From Opitutia bacterium (lineage in GTDB: Bacteria; Verrucomicrobiota; Verrucomicrobiia; Opitutales; Opitutaceae), in assembly GCA_947453695.1 (NCBI GenBank), contig CANGHW010000004.1, forward strand, positions 44,290-108,289: DNA of 64,000 nucleotides, in the 5' to 3' direction. Under the pieces are notes generated by a model that saw only the letters and a program-made list of their open reading frames with translations, did no database searches and was not told the DNA's origin. Each line of letters opens with the position of its first letter. Within the stretch, counting starts at the first letter, position 1. This document shows positions 1-8,501 of the stretch, one piece after another. The position numbers were made by a program, and so were the translations under genes.

Positions 1-906
1 CATGGCCGATTGCATGGCGGCCATACGGGCGGCACCGGCATCGGCGGATTGTCGGGCGGTGAGGGCGGCGTCGCGGGCGTGTTGGGCGTGTTCGGCGTTG
101 CGCAGCGTCATGCCGGACATCTCTTCGATCGCAGCAGCGGTCTCTTCGATCGAGGAAGCCTGTTCGGCGGCGCCACCGGCGAGGGAGTTGCCGTTGGCGG
201 AGACTTGGCTGGTGGTAGCAGCGACCTGCTCGCCGGCTTCGCGGATGGATTCGAGGGCGGCGAAGATGGGCCGCGAGATCGAATGGGCCGCGCGCAACGT
301 GACGAGGATAACGAGGCCGACGACGATGGCGCCACCGAGGAGGGCGATGCGGGCAAACTTGGAGCCGGCGGTGGTGACGCCCTCGACCACGGTGTTGAAC
401 TGACCGACCTGTTCCTCGACGAAGGATTCAAAGCTCGTCTGCAGGCGGTCCGAGATGTCGTCGACATCGTTCATGAGAGCCGTCCCTTCGGCCGTGCCCT
501 TTTGGATGTAGGCGAGGGTCATGCGCTGCCCGGCGGCGACGAAGGCGTCGATATCGGCATCGATGGCCTTAAGTTGGTCGAGTCGCTTGGAGTCGTTTTG
601 CGCGGTGTAGTGCGCCCGGAATTTTTCGACGTTTTTATGGAAGGCTGCGCGGGTTTTTCCGACGTAGGCGAAGACGTCCTTGACCTCACCGGCTTTGCGG
701 GTGGCGGACAGACCATTGAGCATTTCGCGGGTTTCGCGGACCTGCAGTTGCATGGTGCGGGCGAGGTCGGAGAAGACTGCCGACTGGGCGGCGCGTTGCA
801 GTTCCACGCGGTTGCGCTGGGCGCTCCAGACGGAGGCGCCAATGATCAAAATCAGGGCCAACGTCGGAATCGAGCAGACGAGGAAGAGCTTGGTTTGGAA
901 CTTCAT
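1..906 (-). CDS. Methyl-accepting chemotaxis protein (C-terminus truncated by window edge)
   Basis: Reverse-strand reading from ATG at 906: MKFQTKLFLVCSIPTLALILIIGASVWSAQ...GAIVVGLVILVTLRAAHSISRPI...AAEQASSIEETAAAIEEMSGMTLRNAEHA; two TM helices, HAMP-like region and start of MCP signalling domain. Missing from the ORF track because it has no stop inside the window. Confidence 0.9.
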   Translation of the reverse strand, partial: MKFQTKLFLVCSIPTLALILIIGASVWSAQRNRVELQRAAQSAVFSDLARTMQLQVRETREMLNGLSATRKAGEVKDVFAYVGKTRAAFHKNVEKFRAHYTAQNDSKRLDQLKAIDADIDAFVAAGQRMTLAYIQKGTAEGTALMNDVDDISDRLQTSFESFVEEQVGQFNTVVEGVTTAGSKFARIALLGGAIVVGLVILVTLRAAHSISRPIFAALESIREAGEQVAATTSQVSANGNSLAGGAAEQASSIEETAAAIEEMSGMTLRNAEHAQHARDAALTARQSADAGAARMAAMQSAM

Positions 907-932
907 TGGTGCCGGTGGCAGCGGAGGGCGGC

Positions 933-1436
933 TTATTTAACAGACGAATTCGCCTCGGACTTGGCTGTGTTTTGCGCAGCCAAGGTCTCTTTCATCCAGC
1001 CCGTGATCGCGGCCATCTGTGTCGGGCTTGGCGGGGAATTGGGATTAAGCATACGGTAAGTCCAGAAGGGCATGTCGCCTTCGTTGGCCGCATCTAACAT
1101 GTATTCGAGGCGTTTGTTCTGGGCGCTTTTGGAGAGCGTGCTGAACTCGGAGAGATTGAGCGAGCGCTTGCCGTCGCGGATGTGGCCGGCCACGATCCAG
1201 CCGAAAGGTTGGACGTGGGCATACCATGGATAACGGGTGTGGTTGGAGTGGCAGTCGTAGCAGCCATCCCGCAGATAGCGGAGGACTTTTACCGGGGGAT
1301 TCATCGTGGCGGCAAAGGACTTGGGGCCTTCGGCCTCCTTGTCGTTGTCCATCGGCTTGCGGATCAGCTGAATGACCAAAAACAGGGCAAGGAGCCCTTG
1401 GGCGATACGAAGGAGAATGCGCCGGAGCGTGGGCAT
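933..1436 (-). CDS. Haem-binding domain protein (monoheme, membrane anchored)
   Basis: MPTLRRILLRIAQGLLALFLVIQLIRKP...CYDCHSNHTRYPWYAHVQPFGWIVAGHI; CXXCH plus Haem_bd-type context. Internal ATG at 1436 preferred over ORF-track start at 1583, which overlaps the upstream gene. Confidence 0.8.
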   Translation of the reverse strand: MPTLRRILLRIAQGLLALFLVIQLIRKPMDNDKEAEGPKSFAATMNPPVKVLRYLRDGCYDCHSNHTRYPWYAHVQPFGWIVAGHIRDGKRSLNLSEFSTLSKSAQNKRLEYMLDAANEGDMPFWTYRMLNPNSPPSPTQMAAITGWMKETLAAQNTAKSEANSSVK

Positions 1437-1447
1437 CTGCGGGGCGG

Positions 1448-3499
1448 TCAAAATTTCAGCTGCACCTTGGCATAGAGCATATGCGCGGTGAAATCGTTCT
1501 GGCCGCCGTAGGAGCCGTCTCGGTTGGTGGCGTAGCCGTATTTGACGGTGTAGACGAGACGCTCGCTTTGGCGACGGACCCACGTGAGAAACGCGGTATT
1601 GAGGGTCAGGCCGGAGTTGAGCGGCAGGGTCACCTCGGGGTTGCTGGTGTAGTTATCGGCGCGGTAGTGGTAAACGTCGACGTAGATGTCGGTGACTTTG
1701 CCCAGAGCGTAACCGGCGCTGAGCGAGGCGCTCGCGTAGTTATTGTCCGAGTTGACGGTCAGTCGATGGGGCGGAATCCACAGCTGATCGAAGGTGACGT
1801 TGACCGTGCCGGTGACAAAGAGCTGCGGGATGGGCGTCCATGTGGCGCCCTGCGTGATGACATGGCGGGTGAGGCGGCCGTTCTCGATCTCGCCGAGGTT
1901 GTCGAAGGACGTCGTCACGGTGGACTTTTGGTAGGCGTAGCGCGTCGTGAAATTGAGATTGGCCGAGCGGCGCCACGAAAGACGCAGGGTCGTGTCGTGA
2001 CTGGCGATATCGTTGTCGACGATGAACTGCGGGTAACGGTCCTTCGAGGTGGTGAGATTGGACGTCGAGTCGCGGACGGCGCGGTAGTCGGCGAGTTTCA
2101 GGCGGTAGTTGTATTGGGCGCCGAAGGTGAGTCCGGGGCGGGCATACCACGTAGCCGAGGTGACATAGCGTTGGCCGTAGCGCTGGTAGTCTACATTGTG
2201 ATCGATCGCCGTGGTCGCGTTGGTGAGCAAAATACTTTGTTCCGCGAGGTTGCCGGTGCCCTGGTTCCACTGTCCGCGGGCGGAGAGGTGGAGATTGGGC
2301 CAGCGCTGATAACGCACCTCGAGGTCTTCGGTGACTTCATTCCATGAATCGTGGTTGGTGCCGTTGTAAGGGAGTTGGGAGGCTGGCACGGCGGTGCCGG
2401 TGAGAGAAGTGACGGTGTGCGTCTCGTAGCTTTCCTGGCCGAGATGTTCGAACTTAACGGCGGGCAGGACCGAGAGGTGTTTGGTGACTTGGTAATACAG
2501 ATTGGCGTTGCCGACATACTGTTTGAGTTGGCTGTTGCCATTCAGGTCGATGTAGCCGCCATCGCCGGACTGGCCGCCAGTGAACACGGGCAGGAAAGAC
2601 GCGTGGGGGGTGGTGCCGTAGATGCGGTTGCCGGACAGGTTGGTGTCGATCGTGGTGGCCAGGCCGCCCGCGGAGACACGGAGTTCCTCACTGACGATGC
2701 GCTCGTAGAACGCGTGGCCAGAGAAGAGATCGGTGGCCGCGCCTTCGTTTACGGTGAGGTAGCGGTCTTGAGGCTCGTTGGCGCGGCGGCGGGAGACGTC
2801 GGTGTTGTTAACTTTGGTGCGCTCGTAGCGGCCGGCCATTTTCCAATTAGCGGCTTCCGTGCGGTGGCTGGCCTCAAGCGTGACGATATCACGGGTCTCG
2901 TCGATCAAGGTGTAGGACGGGATGAAGGCGCGGGGAGAAAATTCGGGCGCCCCGAGATTGCTGTCACCCCAGCGCAACGAGTTTTTCGAGCCGGAGCGGG
3001 TGTTGCGATCGTAGCGCAGACGCCAGCGGATGCCGAGGCGGCTGATGTTGCCGAGTTCGACGGAAAAGTAACTGCGGTTGACGGCGAGGTCCTCGGGAAA
3101 CCAGGAAATGGCCAAATCGCGTGGCAGGAGCCGGCCGCCGGAGCCGTCATAGAAGATGCGGAATTTTTGGAAGTTGGCCTTGAGATAGAAAGTATCGGTT
3201 TTCTCCCACTGGAAGGCGAAGCGGTAGTCGCCGTTGCCGGGAATGGCGCGGGCGTCGAGGCGGACGACGTATTCGTCGCTGAGCTTGCCGATGGTGAAGT
3301 CTTCGACGCCGGCAAAACCGTCCTTATTCTGGCGCAGGGCTTTTTGGAAAGCAGCGCGGTCGCCGTCCAAGAAAGTGCCGCCGGCGGCAAAGGCGAGCGT
3401 GCCTTCGGTAACGACCTGGGCGGAGGCCGGGAGCGCGAGGGCGCAGGCCGTGAAGAGAATACCGCGGAAAGTAGAGTGCGAGAGGGAGCGCATGGGCAT
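1448..3499 (-). CDS. MtrB/PioB-family decaheme-associated outer membrane beta-barrel protein
   Basis: 683 aa, signal peptide, alternating beta-strand pattern ending in LYAKVQLKF (terminal aromatic), immediately downstream of a DmsE/MtrA-like multiheme cytochrome. Confidence 0.78.
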   Translation of the reverse strand: MPMRSLSHSTFRGILFTACALALPASAQVVTEGTLAFAAGGTFLDGDRAAFQKALRQNKDGFAGVEDFTIGKLSDEYVVRLDARAIPGNGDYRFAFQWEKTDTFYLKANFQKFRIFYDGSGGRLLPRDLAISWFPEDLAVNRSYFSVELGNISRLGIRWRLRYDRNTRSGSKNSLRWGDSNLGAPEFSPRAFIPSYTLIDETRDIVTLEASHRTEAANWKMAGRYERTKVNNTDVSRRRANEPQDRYLTVNEGAATDLFSGHAFYERIVSEELRVSAGGLATTIDTNLSGNRIYGTTPHASFLPVFTGGQSGDGGYIDLNGNSQLKQYVGNANLYYQVTKHLSVLPAVKFEHLGQESYETHTVTSLTGTAVPASQLPYNGTNHDSWNEVTEDLEVRYQRWPNLHLSARGQWNQGTGNLAEQSILLTNATTAIDHNVDYQRYGQRYVTSATWYARPGLTFGAQYNYRLKLADYRAVRDSTSNLTTSKDRYPQFIVDNDIASHDTTLRLSWRRSANLNFTTRYAYQKSTVTTSFDNLGEIENGRLTRHVITQGATWTPIPQLFVTGTVNVTFDQLWIPPHRLTVNSDNNYASASLSAGYALGKVTDIYVDVYHYRADNYTSNPEVTLPLNSGLTLNTAFLTWVRRQSERLVYTVKYGYATNRDGSYGGQNDFTAHMLYAKVQLKF

Positions 3500-3510
3500 G
3501 GGGGGAAGGC

Positions 3511-4332
3511 TCAGTAACGGAGCGTAGAATTTACGTTCGAGCCGTGGATGGCGTTGTGGCAGCCGGCGGTCCAGCAGGTGCCGCGGATGACGTTCGGCGA
3601 GTGATCGACTCCCCCGTGCATGATGGCCGTGCTACTGGCTTGGGGCTGAAAGTGGCACTGGTAGCAGAGGCTCGTGCCGCGGGATTTGAGCATCTTGTCA
3701 TTCACCGAGCCGTGCGGTGAGTGGCAGGCGACGCAGCCATCGCGCATGACTTCATGGGGGAAGACATAGGGGCCGGTTTGGGCCGGGTGGCACTTGGCGC
3801 AGGTGGCGTTTGAGGCGGTGATGAGGGAGCGGGCCCCGGCGCCGGCCGCGTGGGCTTCGCCTTCGTGGGGGTTGTGGCAATTAATGCAGCTGATTTTGCC
3901 GGCGAGCACCGGGTGGGTGTGGGGAAGGCTGAACTCCGCCCGGGTATTCGTATGGCACTGGAGACAGGTCTCCGGGGCGTTACGCGGGTTTACGATGGTG
4001 CTGCGGGTGCCGGCCTTGATGTGCAGGCTGGCGGGACCGTGGCAGGCCTCGCAGGAAACATTTTTCGTGGAGCCATCTTCACCGGGAGCGACGACCCGGG
4101 AGTGAGTGGCGTCGTGGAAACTCCGCGTGATATCGGTATGGCAGCGGGCGCAGGCTTGGGCGCCGACGAATTTCGCGCCCGGAATCTGCGGCGGGAGGAC
4201 GATCGGCCGGCTGACGACGGTGCAGGAGACGATGAGAATCGCCCAGGCGGCTAGACCGACCGCGAGGAGGCGATGTCGGGTGAAATTGAAGAGACGCAGC
4301 ATGGCTTGAACGAAGGAGAATCCGATTTTCAC
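3511..4332 (-). CDS. DmsE/MtrA-like multiheme c-type cytochrome (7 CXXCH + 1 CX4CH)
   Basis: CARCH, CEACH, CLQCH, CINCH, CAKCH, CVACH, CYQCH and CWTAGCH; N-terminal signal/lipoprotein-like region; typical HNAIHGSN C-terminus. Confidence 0.85.
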   Translation of the reverse strand: MKIGFSFVQAMLRLFNFTRHRLLAVGLAAWAILIVSCTVVSRPIVLPPQIPGAKFVGAQACARCHTDITRSFHDATHSRVVAPGEDGSTKNVSCEACHGPASLHIKAGTRSTIVNPRNAPETCLQCHTNTRAEFSLPHTHPVLAGKISCINCHNPHEGEAHAAGAGARSLITASNATCAKCHPAQTGPYVFPHEVMRDGCVACHSPHGSVNDKMLKSRGTSLCYQCHFQPQASSTAIMHGGVDHSPNVIRGTCWTAGCHNAIHGSNVNSTLRY

Positions 4333-4661
4333 TTGGCAAAATTCCTGACGATTTGAATGAGCGCGGTGATTTCTGCGTCAGAAAGTCGGTCGCTGAATGA
4401 TTCCATCTTTTCTTCGCCCTTCGCGTTTATGCGGCCGCCTTTGACGAGTTTCATAATGTCGGCGTCGGTGAGCTTGGCCTGATTGGCCTTGTCGGTCAGG
4501 TCCTTGGCGCCGGCTTTGCGGCCGATCCGGGTCTGGGCTTTGCCATCGGCGCCATGGCAGCCGGCGCAGTGGGTCTCCCAATTTTCGGCTGGGGTGGCGG
4601 CCGAGGCGGTGCTGGCAACGAGCAGCGTGGCGAAGAAGAAAATACGAGAAGCGGAGATCAT
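4329..4661 (-). CDS. Monoheme c-type cytochrome (class I)
   Basis: MISASRIFFFATLLVASTASAATPAENWETHCAGCHGADGKAQTRIGRKAGAKDL...; CAGCH motif; 4-bp overlap with next gene. Confidence 0.85.
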   Translation of the reverse strand: MISASRIFFFATLLVASTASAATPAENWETHCAGCHGADGKAQTRIGRKAGAKDLTDKANQAKLTDADIMKLVKGGRINAKGEEKMESFSDRLSDAEITALIQIVRNFAK

Positions 4662-4951
4662 TGTGGGCTTAGGTCTCGGGGCACGTAGGTTAAAAATGGT
4701 CGCAAGGACGGAGCGGGAGGGCGTAGACGGAGCGGGAGGACTACTCAGAGCAGGTGGTAGCGGGACAGGCGGGTGGGAGGCTTCGGACGGAGGGAAACAT
4801 AGGTTCGGCTTATCGCTTATCGGCGCGATTTGCCGCGGCCTGATCACAAAATGGTCACGTTTTGATTTGTTCCCGTGTCTTAAGTCGCCGCCGCCGCAGG
4901 CAGATAGTCGTGCGCGCCCGGCGTGGGTGTAGCGCAGCGATCCATGGGGCA

Positions 4952-4978
4952 CAAAAAAGGCCGACCCGAAGGTCGGCC
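4952..4978 (-). terminator. Rho-independent terminator downstream of the S46 peptidase gene
   Basis: GGCCGACC CGAA GGTCGGCC hairpin with A6 on + strand (U-tract on - transcript). Confidence 0.8.
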
Positions 4979-5003
4979 GGGGAATTGTCGGGGAACAAGC
5001 GGC

Positions 5004-7088
5004 TTAGCGCTTACCGTTGACGAGTTCGTTGGCGAGGGCAGGGACTTCGTAGACCTTGCGCAGGGCCTCGAGAATGCCGGCGCTGTGCACGCTGAGGGCG
5101 CGGGCCTGCTTGTCTTCGTAGCCGAAGTCGCCGGACAGGGACTGGATGTTGCCGTCGAAGATGATGCCGATGAATTCGCCCGCGGCATTGACGGTCGGGC
5201 TGCCAGAGTTGCCGCCGATGATGTCGCAGGTGCTCACGAAGTTGAACGGCGTGGCGAGGTTGAGGGCCGACTTCTTCTTCAGCCAGCGCTCGGGCAGCTC
5301 GAAGTCGCCCTTGTTGCCCTGCTTCGCGGCGCGCTCGTAGAGGCCGGCGTAGGTGGTGAGAGCGGGGACCTTCTGGCCATTCTCATCGTAGCCCTTCACG
5401 GGGCCGTAGCTGAGGCGGAGGGTGAAGGTGGCGTCGGGGTAGTTGCCGGCGCCTTCCAGGGCGAAGCGGGCTTTGCCGATGATGGCCTGGGCCTGCTGCT
5501 TGGTCTCGTCGGCGGCCTCGGAGATCTTGCGGAGCGAGCGGGCCTCGGCGTCGACCGCGCGGGCGACCTCGATCAACGGGTCTTTCGCCGCGGCAACGGC
5601 AGCGGCGCCGCCTTCGTAGAGTTTCTTCCGGAAAGCGACGTCGCGGACCTTCGTCGTGTTGATGAGCTCGGCGGCGCGGGCGCGGGGGGACTTGCCGGCG
5701 AGGACGGTTTTGACGACGGGGTCGTTTACGCCGAGCTGCTCGACCAGGTAGGTAAGCGAGTCGGCGAGGGTGACGATCTCGAGATCGGTGTAGATCGGCT
5801 TGTCAGAGAAGAGCTGCTGCTTGAAGGACTCGCGACGGGCATCGGAGTATTCGCGGAGACGCTCGCCATTGGGCTTGGGCGATTCGTCGGCCACGCGCAG
5901 GAGGGAGCGGGCGAGGCCGTAGGAATCGGCATTGAAGGCGACGGAGCCCTCGAGGAGACGCTGGCGGGTGACGATCGCGGCTACCTTCTTCTGGGCCTCC
6001 GCGATGCGGTCAAAGGCGGCGAGGGCTTCTTTACCGTCGGCGCGGTCGGCGAGCTGCTTTTTGAAAGCGGCCTCGGTGGCGACCTTGGCGCCGAAAAACT
6101 CCGGGTCCTGCAGCGCGGCGATGGCGCCATCGCGGGCCTTGCGGGTGTTTTGGATGCCGAAGAGCTCGTCCTTGGCGCGGCGGGCGTTTTCGGCGTCGCG
6201 ATTGCTCCAGTTGGAGAGGAGGACCTCACGGCGCTTCAAGAGCGCGAGCTGGTAGGGGAACTGGTTGTCGCGGATGTATTCGAGTTCCGGGATGGTGAGC
6301 AGGCGGCGGGTGGTGCCGGGGTGTCCGGAGACGAAGGAGAGCTCGCCGTCCTTGGCGCCCTCGGCCGACCACTTCAGGAAGTGCGGGGGCTTGATGGGCT
6401 GGCCGTTTTCATAGACGCGGAAGAAGCACACATCGAGGTTGTAGCGGGGATACTCGAAATTGTCGGGATCGCCGCCGAAGAACGCGACGCCCTGCTCGGG
6501 GGCGAAGACGAGGCGGATGTCGGTGTATTTCTTGAAGCGATAGAGATGATAGGCGCCGCCCTGATAGAGGGTGACGACATCGCTGCGGAGGCCGGTCTTG
6601 GCGAGCGACTCTTTCTCAATCTCGGCCGTGATCTTGCGGCGGGCGAGCACGGCGGCTTCGCCAGTGGCGCCGACCGGGATGGCGGCGTTGACGCGGAGGG
6701 TGACGTCTTCGATGGACTGGAGGACGTTGAGCTCGAGATCGACACACTTCTTTTCGTCGGCCTGTGTGGCGGCGTAGAGGCCGTCGCGGAGGTAGTTGTG
6801 TTTCTCGTCAGAGAGCTTCTGGAGATCGTCGGCGCCGACGTGGTGGTTGGTGATCACGAGGCCATCGCCGCTGACGAAGGAGGCGGAGCCGCCGCTGTTG
6901 AAGCGGACGGATGACTTCATGAGGTGCTCCAGCCAGGCGTCGGTGAGCTCGATGCCGTATTTCTTTTTGATCTGGTCGCGCGGCGGAGCGGAGTAGAGCC
7001 ACATGCCTTCGTCGGCACGGGCGACGGAGCCCGCGGACAGCGCGAGGAGCGCGGCGAGGGCCGGGGTGAGGAGGGAACGTAATTTCAT
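5004..7088 (-). CDS. S46 family peptidase (dipeptidyl-peptidase 7/11-like)
   Basis: 694 aa with signal peptide, DEGMWLY N-terminus, TNHH catalytic His context, GNSGSP catalytic Ser context. Confidence 0.9.
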   Translation of the reverse strand: MKLRSLLTPALAALLALSAGSVARADEGMWLYSAPPRDQIKKKYGIELTDAWLEHLMKSSVRFNSGGSASFVSGDGLVITNHHVGADDLQKLSDEKHNYLRDGLYAATQADEKKCVDLELNVLQSIEDVTLRVNAAIPVGATGEAAVLARRKITAEIEKESLAKTGLRSDVVTLYQGGAYHLYRFKKYTDIRLVFAPEQGVAFFGGDPDNFEYPRYNLDVCFFRVYENGQPIKPPHFLKWSAEGAKDGELSFVSGHPGTTRRLLTIPELEYIRDNQFPYQLALLKRREVLLSNWSNRDAENARRAKDELFGIQNTRKARDGAIAALQDPEFFGAKVATEAAFKKQLADRADGKEALAAFDRIAEAQKKVAAIVTRQRLLEGSVAFNADSYGLARSLLRVADESPKPNGERLREYSDARRESFKQQLFSDKPIYTDLEIVTLADSLTYLVEQLGVNDPVVKTVLAGKSPRARAAELINTTKVRDVAFRKKLYEGGAAAVAAAKDPLIEVARAVDAEARSLRKISEAADETKQQAQAIIGKARFALEGAGNYPDATFTLRLSYGPVKGYDENGQKVPALTTYAGLYERAAKQGNKGDFELPERWLKKKSALNLATPFNFVSTCDIIGGNSGSPTVNAAGEFIGIIFDGNIQSLSGDFGYEDKQARALSVHSAGILEALRKVYEVPALANELVNGKR

Positions 7089-7281
7089 AGGGGGCGGACC
7101 GTGTCATAACGGCGCCGCGAGGCGAGTCGGAAGATGCTATCCGCCGTGGCGGGGCGGAGGGGGAATTCAAACCGGTTTTACCGGCCACAATGGGGGCCCT
7201 TTCGCGGGCCGACCACTGGCCGGGTGGTGGGGCCCATCGGGCGTCGCGGGGGGCAGCAGACTCCGGCTCGGCCGAAAAGGA

Positions 7282-8313
7282 TCAGCTCGCGAGCGGGGTG
7301 AGGAGATACCCGCGGGGTTGGCCCCGGTAGAGGCCGTGGCCGACGATGGTCCCACTGGCATTGACGGCGACGGCTTCCTCGATGTGCCAGTCGGTGCGGT
7401 CGTCGATCAGGTCCTCCAGCCGCACGAGTCCGTCCTCCGGGGTCCAGCGGAACGCCCGGCGCTCGCCGGCGGAGTCGATGAGGCGACCGACGACCGTGCG
7501 GTTATCATTGACGCCGAGAGCTTCGCTCGTGCACGCGCCACCCATGCTGAGGTCGGTCGTGTGGCCATCCTGCCAGAGAAACGCTCGGGTCGTGCCGGCG
7601 GCATCACGCGCGTGGCCCACGACGAGCCCTTTGGGACTGAGGGCGGTGGCCCAGGAGTGGGCACCGTTGAAGCCGGGGATGGGCGTGTAGGCGCCTTGGC
7701 GCATACACCAAGCCTGAGTCTCATCAGGCCCGGAGCCGAGCGGGGTGGCGTTGAAAATGATATCGCCGGCATCGTTGACGCCCGTGGTAAACGTCGTGCC
7801 GCCCTGCGGAGGCACGAGAAACCGAGCGGGAGTGCCCGGGGCCACGAAGAACGCTCGGCTGAGAGTGAACTCGCCGGCGTCGAACAGGACATTGCCGACG
7901 ACCAGGCCGTGGGCGTTGACGCCGCGGGCGATGCTCACGGAGTCGGGCCAATGCCGCTCGCCGAAGGTGCCGAGGTGGGAGGCCCACGCCCGCAGTTCCC
8001 GCGGGCCCTCGCCGGTGACACCCGCCATGAGACCGTTGGAACTCAGACCGAACAACGGGGCCTGCCCGGTGGCGACGCCGGCCGGCACGCGCAACGTGCC
8101 CGTCAGGCAAAAGCCCCGGGATGGATCTTCCGGAGCCAGACCGAAGGCGCACGCCGCGATGTCGCCATTGTCATTCAGCGCGACGGGACGGAGGGGTGAC
8201 CCATCGACGTGGGAGCCGAGGTGGGCGAGGGTATAGGCGCGCGGCGCGGGAAAGCTGGATGAATCGCCGGCAAAAAAAGGGTGGCGGGAGCCAGGCTGGA
8301 CAAGGGCGGGCAT
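7282..8313 (-). CDS. HAF repeat-containing protein
   Basis: Repeated 'xAxxxNDxGxxxG...A(F/W)' units (VALNDNGDIAACAFG, GLSSNGLMAGVTGEG, GVNAHGLVVGNVLF, GVNDAGDIIFNATPLG, ALSPKGLVVGHARDAAGTTRAFLW, GVNDNRTVVGRLIDSAGERRAFRW). Confidence 0.75.
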   Translation of the reverse strand: MPALVQPGSRHPFFAGDSSSFPAPRAYTLAHLGSHVDGSPLRPVALNDNGDIAACAFGLAPEDPSRGFCLTGTLRVPAGVATGQAPLFGLSSNGLMAGVTGEGPRELRAWASHLGTFGERHWPDSVSIARGVNAHGLVVGNVLFDAGEFTLSRAFFVAPGTPARFLVPPQGGTTFTTGVNDAGDIIFNATPLGSGPDETQAWCMRQGAYTPIPGFNGAHSWATALSPKGLVVGHARDAAGTTRAFLWQDGHTTDLSMGGACTSEALGVNDNRTVVGRLIDSAGERRAFRWTPEDGLVRLEDLIDDRTDWHIEEAVAVNASGTIVGHGLYRGQPRGYLLTPLAS

Positions 8314-8501
8314 GGGGGGAGCGGAGCGGGAGGACCGACGCAATAGCATCGATGCAGCGGGAGGCGGCCGGGCCGCGATGGCGGATTGACGAGTGGCGGG
8401 GAATCGTTGACGAGCGGCGGGGCGTGGCGAAATCCCCGCCGCTTGACGCGGCGCGCGGGCGCGTGGCAGCCTGCGCGTTTTACCAATCTCTTCCGCGCGC
8501 G

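Noticed and set aside
4923-6914. 663-aa + strand ORF opposite the S46 peptidase gene
   Set aside because: Composition is low-complexity G/A/E/V/D-rich, typical of antisense frames in high-GC DNA; the - strand ORF has clear S46 catalytic motifs.
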